The notes under the pieces are model-generated. The model was not told the DNA's origin, ran no database searches, and saw nothing but the letters and a program-made list of their open reading frames with translations. Below, in pieces: positions 1 through 10,394 of a stretch of 64,000 bases of DNA. A program made the position numbers and the translations under genes. This DNA comes from Sindora glabra (lineage: Eukaryota; Streptophyta; Magnoliopsida; Fabales; Fabaceae). Location: positions 72,669,317 through 72,733,316 of the forward strand of contig CM035233.1 in the NCBI GenBank assembly GCA_020226215.1, read 5' to 3'. Position 1 is the first letter of the stretch. Each line of letters starts with the position of its first letter.

Positions 1-1
1 A

Positions 2-664
2 TATATAGCTGATACTTCTTCGAGAAGGGCAACTTACCGCAAAAGAAAGGTTGGCATAGCTAAAAAGCTTACTGAAATAACCGTTCGCTGTGACTTGCAG
101 GCTTGCGCAATCGTGTACACTCCCTGCAAAAACGAAGCTGAGGTATGGCCGCATGATCCAGAAAGGCTTCAAAAGGTGTTGCAAGACTATCAAAATATCT
201 CTCTCCAAAAGAAGAAGGAGATGGACTTGCCTGCTTTCCTCAGGCAGATGATCGAAAAATCTCGAGAGAAGTTGAAAAAACTGATAATTGAGAATGACAT
301 GAAAGAGACAACCGCTGTGATGAATGAGCTCTTAGGTCCTGGTGGTAGCCCCGCCTCAACATCATCGGGCAACCCAAACATTATGAATGTTGCCAACATG
401 ACATCATGGGTCGATGCGCGGATGAAGGCTGTCGCCGAAGTACTCGAGAAAATGGAAATAGCTGAAGCTGAATATTACGTGCCAGGTCCGCCATCTCCTG
501 AAGTGGAGATGGAACCCTACGTGTCTGCTCAACCACCCGCTGAAGCGGGGATTGGACATTATGTGCCTGAACCGACACCCATGACCACAAATGCTGCGGT
601 GATGTATGAAGGAAAGGGACCGTCGGAAAACGTTGAGGAGCATCGAGGGTCTGAACCATGGTGA
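2..664 (+). CDS. Type I (M-gamma) MADS-box transcription factor, AGL80-like, 5'-truncated by window edge
   Basis: Reading from base 2, 220 codons stay open to TGA at 662-664. The first ~50 visible residues are the MADS DNA-binding domain, including RKRKVGIAKKLTEIT, a cysteine after VR, and ACAIVYTP, followed by the EVWP motif and an RLQKV-like segment typical of the AGL80/PHERES group. About 10 N-terminal residues are missing off the left edge. No in-frame ATG exists early enough to keep the domain, so a start at position 95 would be wrong. The C-terminal half is helical and charged, then Pro/Glu/Val rich with repeated Y-V-x-P/A-type motifs, poorly conserved as usual for this class. Known family role: sequence-specific dimerising regulators in female gametophyte and endosperm. 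The exact orthologue is not determined. No intron is needed, as in most M-gamma genes. Confidence 0.9.
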   Translation, partial: YIADTSSRRATYRKRKVGIAKKLTEITVRCDLQACAIVYTPCKNEAEVWPHDPERLQKVLQDYQNISLQKKKEMDLPAFLRQMIEKSREKLKKLIIENDMKETTAVMNELLGPGGSPASTSSGNPNIMNVANMTSWVDARMKAVAEVLEKMEIAEAEYYVPGPPSPEVEMEPYVSAQPPAEAGIGHYVPEPTPMTTNAAVMYEGKGPSENVEEHRGSEPW

Positions 665-1080
665 GATGAACATAGAGGAAGCAGCGGGTGATGAAGCATT
701 TCTCATTTTCACTGTATGATGTCCCGTCACATTGTTGTCGAAGAACTAGATTTCTTTGTCAACTGAAGTAACTTGTAACTTTATTGTGTTTCAAGAATTT
801 AGCAGTGTCTTTGTCTAATGGATGGATTTAGTGGTGAATTACTTTAATGAATTTAGCATGTCCAATCAGTATATATATTTTTTTTAACTCCATGGTTCAT
901 TTTCTGAAATTATCATACCCACAAAAATAATTGTTATCTTCTATGTTATTTATTTATTTTAATGAAATGCTTCTTTTTCGAGTTTCCAGATGTCAATTGT
1001 TTAACTATAATGTTGGAATGCACAAAAAAACTGTTTTTTATGACTAATATCTAGATTAAGAAAAATAAAAAGCGTTCATA
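665..1080. other. 3' flank of the MADS gene, duplicated near 3.9-4.1 kb
   Basis: AT-rich non-coding DNA. The part from about 780 to 1,080 is recognisably similar by eye to 3,920-4,140: both contain 'gaatttagca', then 'aatgcttctttc', then 'ttggaatg(c/t)ac' and 'gactaata' in the same order and at similar spacing. This links the MADS locus to the duplicated DNA downstream. No gene is seen here. Confidence 0.55.
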
Positions 1081-1103
1081 TCTGAAGGAAAATTTCGCGA
1101 GCC

Positions 1104-1247
1104 CTAGCGCAATCTTTTAACGGCAACCGTTGGAATTCGTTCCAGAATGCTCTTGCGTAACGATAGCATTTTGTTATCAAGAGCTTGTCGGAGAAGTTCT
1201 TGTCGATGAAGGCTGTTAATTGAGTTTGGACGTTGCTGCGAGGGCAT
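1104..1247 (-). CDS. Possible short ORF or exon fragment (47 aa), unknown
   Basis: On the minus strand an ATG at 1,247 opens 47 codons to TAG at 1,106-1,104, and the frame stays open upstream to about 1,300. The predicted peptide is rich in Leu, Arg, Gln and Ser, looks helical (for example LHRQELLRQALDNKMLSLRK) and ends in KRLR. The region has higher GC than its surroundings. I do not recognise it. It could be the last exon or a relic of an older gene, or chance. No promoter or splice sites could be fixed. Confidence 0.25.
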   Translation of the reverse strand: MPSQQRPNSINSLHRQELLRQALDNKMLSLRKSILERIPTVAVKRLR

Positions 1248-1299
1248 CAATAATTCTGTCAGTTCTTCTGATTTAAGAGCCGCTGGTTTGTGCTGTGTT

Positions 1300-3070
1300 G
1301 ATTACTTGATCGTATTGTATTGTTAGGAGCAGAGCTTTTGTTGGTTATAAGGTTTATTGCATCGACGGACGTTTTTTCTTACGGAATTACATGATTGTGT
1401 TTGAGTTCCTTCTTAGAAAAATGCGTTTTCACTATTGAGTCATGCTTTTTTTTTTTTTTGTTTTCCTGCAATGACTTGCATGTTGATTTGAGTGCAATGA
1501 AGAGTCCAACTCCAGACTCCTGCGCCAATTTTATTGCCACTGATGACTTTGACTGCTCTTGTGGATGGATTAATTCTTCGAAAGTGAAACCCGGCTGTGG
1601 TTATGTTCATCGTTTTGTGTGGTTAAATGATTTGTCAGTAAGTGTCAAGGAAATCGATTTCATAGACTTCGAGCTTTCAAGCTATTGCTGTTGATAGGAT
1701 TGGGATTCTCAGTTATCATCTATGTCTCGGCTTAAAATCGGGTTGTAAGAGGAACGGAGAGAAACATGCTGTACAAAAATGATGCAATATGTTATGGCGC
1801 GAGAAAGCAGGAGGCTGAGAAAAACTTGGTGATAAAATGGTATGGCTGAAAATGTAGTGATATTTGATGTTTTACGATATGATTGTCTGCTTGTTTTCAT
1901 TGTTCTATTAAAAGTCATGGAACACACAGGGAAAATGTCATATAATGACTTCTTAGGGACATGTTGATTCTCTGTTTTGTAAAAATTAGTATGTTTTTTT
2001 TCCAAAAAAACCAAGCACTTAGACATAGAAACGATATTTTGCTCAGTCAAATTATGTCAGTGGCAATGACTATTCGAAACTTAAATATGACTTGGCCATA
2101 GTATAGAAGGAAGAACATATGACTCTCTTCCTCTAGCTCTGGTATTCCATTTTTGTTGAATGTTACTTATGTTTCAATATGTTGAACTGTGTTTTGTTCT
2201 CTTCAGTATCTTATATGATGTGTGTATCTGGACTCAAACGAGCAGAGATAGTGAAAATTGTTAAGCATGGCAAAAAGCAATAGGACTCCTTGAAGGTGGC
2301 AATGAACACCAGTTCACAGGAGGTGCTTTGAGAAAGTATCATGTGTCGACTCATCATCAGCATCAGAAACAGGTCAGTGACATTAAAGCCAAGTTCATAC
2401 TGTAACCAACAGAACAGCAAGCCATTAGAAATATATATAGTCTTATGGCATCATGGCACAAAATGTAGCCCTAATTTCTGTTTAGGGTTCATTTTCATTT
2501 GCAATGACATGACCTAAAAAGAAAGTTTATATATAACTAGATCGGTTAAAAGGTGGAGACTTTTACATTGCCATATATTGCAAGTAGCCATCCAGTTTGA
2601 CTGTTACCGCATGGGACAAATGAAAATGATTAATTCAGGTAGTTTCTTTCCGTATAACCTGTATTTTTGACCGACATAATCATTGCATATCATAATTGTC
2701 ATCAACTGACAAGTTAAAGTCTTAAAATTCCTGTTATGATGTGAATCATTAAATTTATTGTCCAGTGCAAATAATACCAACTCATTTGTTGTTTTTTAGT
2801 GCCACTGGAAGTGTTAATTGCACTTACCTAGTTAATGTCAGTTGCCCTTATTACCAAAAACTGAAGAATTTATGCTTGAGTAAAGCTGGCTGGATGTGAA
2901 TTAATCATCAATACAAATTTAAGATATGACTTCAATGGTATTTGTGGATGCATCATAATTAATGTGCTGTCATACATGTGCTTCGCTCTGATTTTTTGCT
3001 TGATTTGACTCTTGTTTTATTTATCTTTCTTTCTTGTACATTTTATTCCTATTGTGAGGTGTTTTGTGCA
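1300..3070. other. Intergenic DNA without a supportable gene
   Basis: There is an open stretch on the plus strand at 1,395-1,694 (99 codons; a second ATG at 1,497 gives 65 codons), and short coding-like fragments around 2,219-2,400 that are interrupted by TAG and TGA. None matches a family I know, and none has a convincing promoter or splice structure. They may be decayed exons. The rest is AT-rich with no visible repeat. Confidence 0.4.
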
Positions 3071-5075
3071 TGAATGTCTTGCAAATTGCAGGAACAGAGA
3101 TTTGTTGAAGTTTAGGATAGGTTTTAGATCTGTTTAACACATGTTGTTTCTGTGAGAGTTTATATCCTTTCAGTTTCTGGGTGGCTTGAATTCAAAGCAA
3201 ACTCCTCCACCAAGGATTACATTCGACATAATTCCATCATGCTTAATAGTAAACTAGTAAAAAGAGTGGAGGTTACTGTGTTATTCTAGTTGTAATTAGC
3301 ATAAATGTGATGAGATTTTTCTTGACTACTCTAATACATAGAGAAGAACCTTTTAGGGTTACATGAAAAGTACCGAATATGGAGCTCCTTCAAAGGCAAA
3401 TAGAGAGCTTTTCCTGCTGAATTGATGTTTAGACAGCTGTTAGTCTAAAGAATCTAGAAAATTCTGTATACTGCATTTTTTTAACGGGAAAATTAGAGTG
3501 TTCTGTTGGAAATATAATAATTTGCTACCAAACAAAAAGAAAGTAAGGATGCCCATGATAAAAAGTAGAAGGTTTGAGAAGGGAAAGAAAGTACCCGCAC
3601 AAACCATTGAACTGAGAAGATGAAAAGGTAAGTTTGGATGTCTATAAACAATCAGCATGAGAAAAATATGAGAGCCATTGAATGAAACTCTTCTGGTGTC
3701 TTAGGAAAGTAGAACCTGTGCTCTTTTTGATGGTCACAGTCCCATTTTGTAGAAAAGGTGTAAAACACTGAAACTAACAATGAACTTTTAGTCAAGCATC
3801 ATTACTGATTGGTTTTGCTTTTTTGTTTTTCTTTGAGTAAAAAAATATAAGAAGTAAAAAAGTACATGGGATGCTTTCAAATTCTGTGATGTTCAATTAT
3901 CTGTAATTTGCCTTGGAAGCTCCTTTGATGAATTTAGCATTGTTGTCGGATTGGTGTTTTTCTCTAAAGGATTTTTTTTTATTCACACTAAAATATTGTT
4001 GTCCTTTGTTTTACCCAATTTTATAATCAAATGCTTCTTTCAAGTTTGCATATATCAGTTGTTTTAGTATAATTTTGGAATGTACAATTTTTTTTGACTA
4101 ATACTTAGAATTGGAAAAAAAAATGCATTCTATTTTAATGAGAAAACCTAAGCATCCATTTCAAATGAAATTGTTTTTGCCCTTGTCCTATGTTTGAATG
4201 GAAGAAGATAATCTGATGACGAACATGTTCCCTTTCTTTACCCTTATATATATATATATATATATATATGGCTTATTAGGTTTAGTAAAAAATTATTGAG
4301 TAAACAAGAAATATGGAGCCCATTTGATGTCTAAAAGAGAAATTTGCCTGCTCAATTGATGCTTGGACGGCTTTTAGTCTAAAGAATCTAGATAATTTTG
4401 TGTACTGCAAATTTTTTTTACAGGTAAGTACAATTTTCTGTTGAACAAATGATGGTTTGCCATCAAACAAAAACAAAGGATGGTCATACTAAACAGTAAG
4501 AGGTAAGAAAAAGGAAGTACCCACAGGAACCATTAAGCTGAGAAGCTGTAAAGGTAAACTTGAAGGTTTATAAACAATTAGCTGCCATTGAGGGAAACTC
4601 TTCCGGCATCTTAGGAAAGTAGGACCTTTACTAATTTTTATGGTCACCATTTCATTGTGTAGAGAGGTATAAATGTTGAAAGTAACAATGAACTTTTAGC
4701 CTGGCATCATTACTGACTTACTGTGGCTTTATGTTATGTTTCTGAGTCAAAAAAATGAAAGGAGGAAGCCATTCAATGTGAAAAGAAGTAAAGGGCTAGG
4801 GAAGAATCTCGAGAGTGATTGCTTCTTAGTGCATTGGATGCTTTCAATTTCTGTGACGTTTACTTATCTTTGTTTACATTTGAAGTTCCATAGGGAGCGG
4901 GTCATGCCATGAAGGTTAAAAGGTATCAATGTGAAACAACTGTAGGGACGAGGGAAGGGACATGTAGAGGGCTTAAACACCTCACACATAAAGGTGGGGC
5001 AATTTTGGAAATTTTGTATTACAGCCACTCCATGTCTCACTCTTTCAATAATGTTCTCCGGTAATGATTTAGTTT
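3070..5075. repeat. Two decayed copies of the array's gene-flanking module
   Basis: Copy 1 (about 3,345-4,140) and copy 2 (about 4,283-5,075) share, in order: a 'tttagtctaaagaatctaga' box (about 3,438 and 4,374), a 'tttttttaac/cag' tract, 'ccatcaaacaaaaa'-like and 'ataaacaat(c/t)agc' boxes, and a 'tcttaggaaagtag' box (3,701 and 4,609). The same order continues in the flanks of the later units, for example at 22,500-23,000, including 'gcttaaacacctc' at 4,971 and 22,984. The 3,070-3,260 stretch also resembles 7,910-8,100. These are old copies of the DNA lying 3' of the small-gene family. A TA run lies at 4,245-4,269. Confidence 0.6.
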
Positions 5076-5575
5076 TTTCATTTTACTTTATATTTCATTT
5101 CATTTATAATTTGGTTTTATATTTCTGTGCAATTATACAATTTGATAAATTCCACCTGTATTGCATTGTATGACCTATTGAGATACGATTACTCAATTAT
5201 AAATGTATAGAAATATCTTAAAACCAAAATTCTGTGTCTTTAATTTGAAAGCAGTCATATCAATGTTAACAGATATTTTTTTTACACGATTCTGTGTTAA
5301 ATGAGTCTAAAGTTATCATTTGAGCAGCATCATATGGTTTAGTAAGTGATTAGGAAGACATTGAATTGGCATCAGACATTGATCTTATTCATGTTATTGA
5401 CAGTGACAAGAATGATGAAAGACCAGACCATGACCGTGTAGATATTGGCGATGGGTATAATAATTTCTTGAACTCATAATTTATGGCAGCTACAAATTGA
5501 AGCAATATTTTTGCATAAATTAGAGTTTAGAGAAAGGAATAGATACATAAATACACATAATGAAGTTAATCAGAG
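5076..5575. other. 3' flank of the first small-family gene, non-coding
   Basis: AT-rich DNA with no gene seen. It lies downstream of the minus-strand gene at 5,576-5,824 and would hold its 3' untranslated region. Confidence 0.4.
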
Positions 5576-5824
5576 TTAATTTTTAGACTTTGAAACATGT
5601 TTCTTATGGTCTTGAATGTAGTCGTCAGCTCTCTTGTTGATACAAGGGTCACCAACTCCCCAATGGCCTTTATCTTCATCGCTAGGCCACACCTTTTTTC
5701 CCCTCGGTTTTCCTTTTTCATTCCCATTATGGTTTTGGTATCTTCTTCTGCTCTTGTTTGATCTGAACAAGTTCAATAATGACAACAAACTTGATGGCTT
5801 CCTCTGCCTGTTTTTATTTCCCAT
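5576..5824 (-). CDS. Small basic protein of the WPSDEDRG family, divergent member (82 aa)
   Basis: Single open frame, ATG at 5,824. The N-terminus GNKNRQRKPSSLLSLLNLFR is basic then hydrophobic, residues ~21-44 are basic, Asn- and Gly-rich, and the C-terminal block is VWPSDEDKGHWGV followed by a charged helix ending in Lys/Ser. It shares this plan with the type A and B genes at 24-54 kb but is the most different member: DKGH replaces DRGx, and GDPCINKRADDYI replaces the AEPGID or ADPSID stretch. A TATA box (GCTATAAATT on the minus strand) lies 88 bp upstream of the ATG. The function is unknown to me. It is plant-like and probably soluble, with no signal peptide or membrane helix evident. It looks intact and likely represents an older lineage of the cluster. 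Confidence 0.75.
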   Translation of the reverse strand: MGNKNRQRKPSSLLSLLNLFRSNKSRRRYQNHNGNEKGKPRGKKVWPSDEDKGHWGVGDPCINKRADDYIQDHKKHVSKSKN

Positions 5825-5911
5825 TATTCTCTCTCTTACCCTCTCAATCCCTTTTTTTGTTTAATTTTTTTCTACAGCCTTGATGAAAGAACCATGAAGC
5901 AAATTGCTCTG

Positions 5912-5921
5912 AATTTATAGC
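5912..5921 (-). promoter_or_regulatory. TATA box of the 5.6-kb gene
   Basis: Minus-strand GCTATAAATT, 88 bp upstream of the ATG. The same kind of box stands 80 bp upstream of type A and 116 bp upstream of type B starts. Confidence 0.65.
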
Positions 5922-6050
5922 AGAGATGGGAGGCACCTATCCACCTGTGAAACTAGCGGAAGTAGTGAAGAATATGATTCAAACTTGGTTACACCAACTT
6001 TAGTGGTCTTTGTTAATTTGGGAAAGGCAAAGCATATTGGATTTGTGTTC

Positions 6051-7006
6051 TTAGGTTACGTTTGATTTGTGAAATTAAATATTTTTGAGAGTCCTAACAT
6101 TCTTGGTAATGTAATTTTTAAAAATTTAATTTTTGGGAATATGTTATTCCCATATTTAGTTCAATTAGAAATATTTTTAGGAATTTTATAATATTATATT
6201 TTAATTATTTTGAATATTTGTTAAAATATTGTCTGATTATTAAAAATGTTCACATTAAAAATTGAATAGTTATTGACAGTGTGTAATGGTAGGCGATAGT
6301 CATTGACAATAGGTGGCGGTGGCGGTGGCGGTGGCGGTGAATAATGATTATTAATAATGGGTGATGGTTGGTGATGATCATTGACGGTGAGTGGTGGTTA
6401 CTAAAGATGAGTGGTAATTGGTGATAGTTAATAATGGGTGGTGGTTAATAGTCATTAGTAATAGATGGTGATTAGTGGAAGTGAGCAGTGGTCGATGGTG
6501 GCCATTAATAGCAAGTGGTAACAAGTTATGATCACTGGCGATAGGTGTTAGTAAATGATAGTAACTAATAATGAGTAGTAGCAAATGGTAATTACAAGTA
6601 GTGGATGATGACTGATAATAGTTAATAGTAATAAATGGTGGTTGGTAGTTGTCATTGGTAATGATAATTATAGTGGTAGGTGATGATAAATAATGATTAT
6701 TAGTGGTAAATGGTGGTTGACAATGATTATTGGAAATATGTGATAACCGGTAGTAGTAATCCATGACGGATGTTGGTCATCAGCAGTATGCAGCGAGGGC
6801 GACAGCGACCAGTGGTTGATCGCAATAAGTGGTGGGATGAGGAAAATAATCTTTTTATATTAATTAAATATTCTAAAAACATTTCTAATGATATGAATAT
6901 TTTTGGGAATATTTTTCTAAAATTTGAACCAAATATGAAAATTTTACATTTCCTTGAAACATTCTTGAGAATTTGAGAAAGATTGTGCAAACCAAATGCT
7001 ACCTAA
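6051..7006. mobile_element. MITE-like element with inverted ends and an internal minisatellite
   Basis: The left end reads 'ttaggttacgtttgatttgt'. The right end, reverse-complemented, reads 'taggtagcatttggtttgca', so the ends are imperfect inverted repeats. Similarity continues inward for over 100 bp in inverted orientation ('aatatttttgggaatat'-like motifs on both sides). No transposase is present. Flanking 'tttgt' motifs may be a worn target duplication, but this is not clear. The superfamily is uncertain (hAT or Mutator MITEs often have such ends). Confidence 0.6.
6300..6790. repeat. Degenerate GGTGGT/AAT-type minisatellite
   Basis: It starts with perfect 'ggtggc' hexamers (about 6,311-6,340) and grades into irregular 'ggtgatggttggt', 'taataatgggtgg' and 'agtaatagatgg' variants for almost 500 bp, with strong purine strand asymmetry. 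A 128-codon minus-strand open frame across it is a low-complexity artefact. It sits at the centre of the MITE-like element. Confidence 0.8.
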
Positions 7007-8131
7007 ATTTGTACTTGCAGTAGCCTTGGTGAAGGGTATGGGGACAGTACCTATTCACTTCGGCTCTCTTACCTTTGTACTTCCTTGTCTTCCAAAGATT
7101 TATGAAGTAAAGGTTCATGCATTTCTTCACCTGTTATACTCTACTCTGCAGTTTTTATCTCTTGTTCGTTACCTTCACTTGGTATCATATTTACTGACAG
7201 TATGAATATATGAACCTTGCCGCATAATTTGTTTTACTTTCATTTTGTGGTCGGGAATGAGCTTGATTTTTATTTTTTGTTTCTAACTTTTATTTTGGAT
7301 CACATCATGGGACAATTCTCTCATATGCCCTGGCATCTGGACGTGTGTTTGCATATATTATTTATTTATTTTTTTAATTTGTTTGAGAGAGACAGTCCTG
7401 AAGTTTCTATTCCTGCTTACTCTATATTTCTTTATGGAGAATTCCTAAATGCTCTGACCACAATATTTGTGCTTAGTCCCACCCAATAAATGAAGAACAA
7501 TTCTCTCTCACTAAGTAAACATTTTATGAGGGAAGAAAGTAGCAATGCAGTGACAAAGATACAACGGGGTGAAAGACAAGTTTGTTTCCTGTACCACTTA
7601 TTATCTTGTTAAATAAACTTTTTATTTAGCGGTCAGATGTTGTCTTGATGCATTTATAATATAGATATACAGAAAATTAATGTGAAATTGGATGGTTTGA
7701 CCAATACCAGATATGGCATGCGCTATTGATTTATGACCTATTCAGGCGGCTATTTTGCTGTGTAATATGTAGTTATATTTGTATTAGATTGAGGAGACCT
7801 GGACTGAAAATGATAATATCATCAATTGTATGTTTAAAATTGTTTGGAATCCCTATTATGAAGCAAACCATTCTAATTTTTACTCTAATTTTTGGGTATG
7901 AATGAACAGACTTGAAGCAAATTGCAGGCAAAGAAGATAACTGAACAGTTTAGGATTTGTTTCGAAATCTGCTGAGATATTGCTTTTGTGGAAATTTGAA
8001 GTCTTTTATGGAAGGCTTGAGTTCAAGGCAAAAGATTCCCCACTTTAAGATTAATTCTGCGTGATTCTTATATAGTTAAGTGGTAACAACAGTGCAAGCC
8101 TCGTAATTTCTTCTTACTGGTAAAACAATTG
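7007..8131. other. Intergenic DNA, partly old duplicate
   Basis: Open stretches at 6,996-7,205 and 7,217-7,489 on the plus strand have no recognisable domain. From about 7,910 to 8,100 the DNA resembles 3,070-3,260 (shared 'aaattgcagg', 'ggcttga(g/a)ttcaa(g/a)gcaaa'). No gene is called. Confidence 0.4.
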
Positions 8132-8421
8132 CTTTTGATTCAAAGCACATAAAGGCAAAAAATTCATCAGTGCTGCCAGGCTAAAAGTTAATCCCACTTA
8201 ACGAGTTTTGTGCAACCTCTATATTACAGGATGGCTGATGTCCATCTATTTTAGTAGAAGTTTTGCTTTTTCCAAGTTACCAGGATTTATTTGATGGTTC
8301 TCGTGTTTCTCAGCTGATTGTTTATAGAGCCTTGAATCCTCCTTTTGAACTTCACTTTGCAATGGTTCTCATGGTAACTCCTGTTTTGTCCCATCTCACT
8401 TCATGTGCTTTGAATCAAAAG
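8132..8421. repeat. Inverted copy of the unit flank bounded by a perfect 19-bp inverted repeat
   Basis: Bases 8,132-8,150 are the exact reverse complement of 8,403-8,421. Between them the DNA is the reverse complement of the stretch that runs forward at 22,500-22,760, 34,060-34,290 and 48,710-48,970 ('gccaggctaaaagttaatcc' here, 'ggattaacttttagcctggc' there). Outside the right arm the sequence continues in the normal direction. Confidence 0.85.
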
Positions 8422-10056
8422 GAAGGAAGAGAACCATTCAGTGAGAAGAAGACAACGATGAGTGGAGAATCTCTGGATACTGCTGGCTAGTACATGGACT
8501 TCTCCCCCAAAATTCTGTGATGGTTGCTTATCAGTGTTTACTTCGAAGCCTACATGGAACATGGCTTTGCTATGAAGGCTGGGGAGAGTCAATGTATGAT
8601 GATTGAAGAGGCAATTTGGTTCAGGGTGCAAAGTGAGAGCTTAAACACCTCTCATTTGAAGTTAGGTTTGATGCAGAATTATCATGATATCTATCTATGT
8701 CTCAATCATTAACGGTGTTCCCATTAATAGTGTTCGTTGGAAATGGTTATAATGGTAATTTTCTTGATTTATGTTCCGTGCACTATCAGTGGATAATTTC
8801 TTCTTTACGCCCTCTTTGTTAGCAGTCACATCATTGTAGAATCTATTAATACCTTTTATTTTTCACACTTCTCCAATTGATTCTATCTAATTCCTATTCC
8901 AGTTACTAATATTTCTAGTCCATTACTCTATTGATAATCGCATATATGGTATAATTTGGTTCTATCCTTGTTTGTTTCAATGCAAATGTAACCGGTTTAA
9001 TTCAAATTATTCCTAGTAAGCAGTTGTAAATGAATGGAACTGAAGGAATTGATGTTTTTCTTCTTTGTTAATGACAAAAATTGGTTGATGATTTTCCTGT
9101 TTCTTTCTTTTTACTATTGCTATTATTAATTAAATGGGAAAAGCTGAAGACACAACAGTGGAAATATGCCCCGATCATGATGGTAAACTTTTCAAAATTC
9201 AAGTAATAACTAATTGTAAGGGCGTGAGTAAAGTGTGTCTCCTTGGTGTGTCTTTAGCAAAATTCTAATTGGATATAATATGGCTGATTTTTATCTTGAT
9301 TTTTAATTGAGGTTATATACAAGGGAAAAAAAACAAAAAAAAACACCTGAATTGATCTGCTTGTGAGTTGGCAATCTAGATTTCTATGCCAGACTGTTAT
9401 TGTGCCTGCACTGGCGCGTGCTTATGTTACCGTCGTTTCCAAGCCATGTAAATGAAGAATAAAAGGCAGGCTCAAGAGAAAGGAGAGGAAGGGACTTTTT
9501 GGATCCCAAAGCGTGAAGAGTCCAAGACAGAAACATGTACAACACAGAATACACAACCCTCACTTCATGGAGCCTTGTAGGGCTCCCGAAGTCGGCGCTA
9601 CTTGAATTCTTATTGATTTCTTCTATGAAAGGAATGAACAACTTATAATTAACTGTGATATGATTTGCCATCCATCTATTTCAAGTTTCAACTTAGAATT
9701 AACGAGTTAAAATGGCAGAGATATGCGCTTGTTGAGTGTTTAAAGTAATGTCAAACCATAGTCGCTGAGAAATGTTCAGTTATGGAATCATCTCCATAAG
9801 AAGAAGGACTGTGTGCGACTTCTTTGCATCAACAGGAAAAAGAAACAGCAGAAAGGCAAGAGACCCTATTCTTGAACTTAAACTGCTTTATAACAATATT
9901 ATTTGTTGTAATGACAACCCAGGAACAATATTCTAGTATGTACGAAATGGAGAATAAAGAAAACTGCACATAATTTCACATAATTTGTTGCAATGACAAC
10001 CCACGAACAATATTCTACTATGTACGCACAGGAGAAAACTATACACATAGTTGACA
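8422..10056. repeat. 3' flank of the 10-kb A pseudogene, shared with the later units
   Basis: It matches 22,770-24,290, 34,300-35,900 and 48,970-50,470 in order: 'ttctgtgatggttgcttatc', 'gcttaaacacctctcatt', 'cactatcagtggataattt', the 'gaagtcggcgctacttgaat' box (9,589), 'gaacaatattcta' twice. No conserved reading frame spans it. The last ~150 bp is the presumed 3' UTR with a doubled ~80-bp segment. Confidence 0.75.
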
Positions 10057-10334
10057 TTATTCCTGTTCTGCAGCGGCGGCAGTAGCAACAGCAGGATCAA
10101 GCCGAATGAGTTCAGACTCGAAAATACACTTCTTGTAACTAGCAATGAAAGCTTCAGCTTCCCTGTCAATACCAAGCTCAGCCACAGCCCACAACCTCTG
10201 TCTTCATCGCTTGGCCAGGGTTTATTTACCTCATCGTAGGACTCATAGTGCACTCCTTTGCCCTTCTTTGGCTTGAAGAGTCCGAAAACAGACAAGAAGC
10301 TAGAAGACTTCGTCTGCCTGTTATTTACTGCCAC
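10057..10334 (-). pseudogene. Type A small-family pseudogene (start lost, frameshifted, promoter split)
   Basis: It aligns along its whole length with the intact A genes (279 nt including the stop) but is 278 nt long. The start codon is GTG where the others have ATG (10,334-10,332). The N-terminal part still reads AVNNRQTKSSSFLSVFGLFK and then PWPSDEDRGC, after which a 1-base deletion near 10,187-10,200 shifts the frame, so the WGVAEPGID block and tail are lost and an unrelated longer tail reads on. An element (10,395-11,142) also separates it from its TATA box. Three independent defects make it a dead copy. It shows that the A lineage existed before the recent A+B unit expansions. Confidence 0.85.
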
Positions 10335-10394
10335 GGCTCTCTTCTGATCTCTCCTGTTTTTTGATGACCAAGGACTTTGTGTTAGTTTGCAAAT

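Noticed and set aside
6378..6764. 128-codon minus-strand ORF rich in His, Asn and Tyr
   Set aside because: It is the antisense of the GGTGGT/AAT minisatellite inside a MITE-like element.
9933..10334. 133-residue reading of the 10-kb A copy as a new protein variant
   Set aside because: The start is GTG, the frame is shifted in the most conserved block and the promoter is split, so a pseudogene is more likely.
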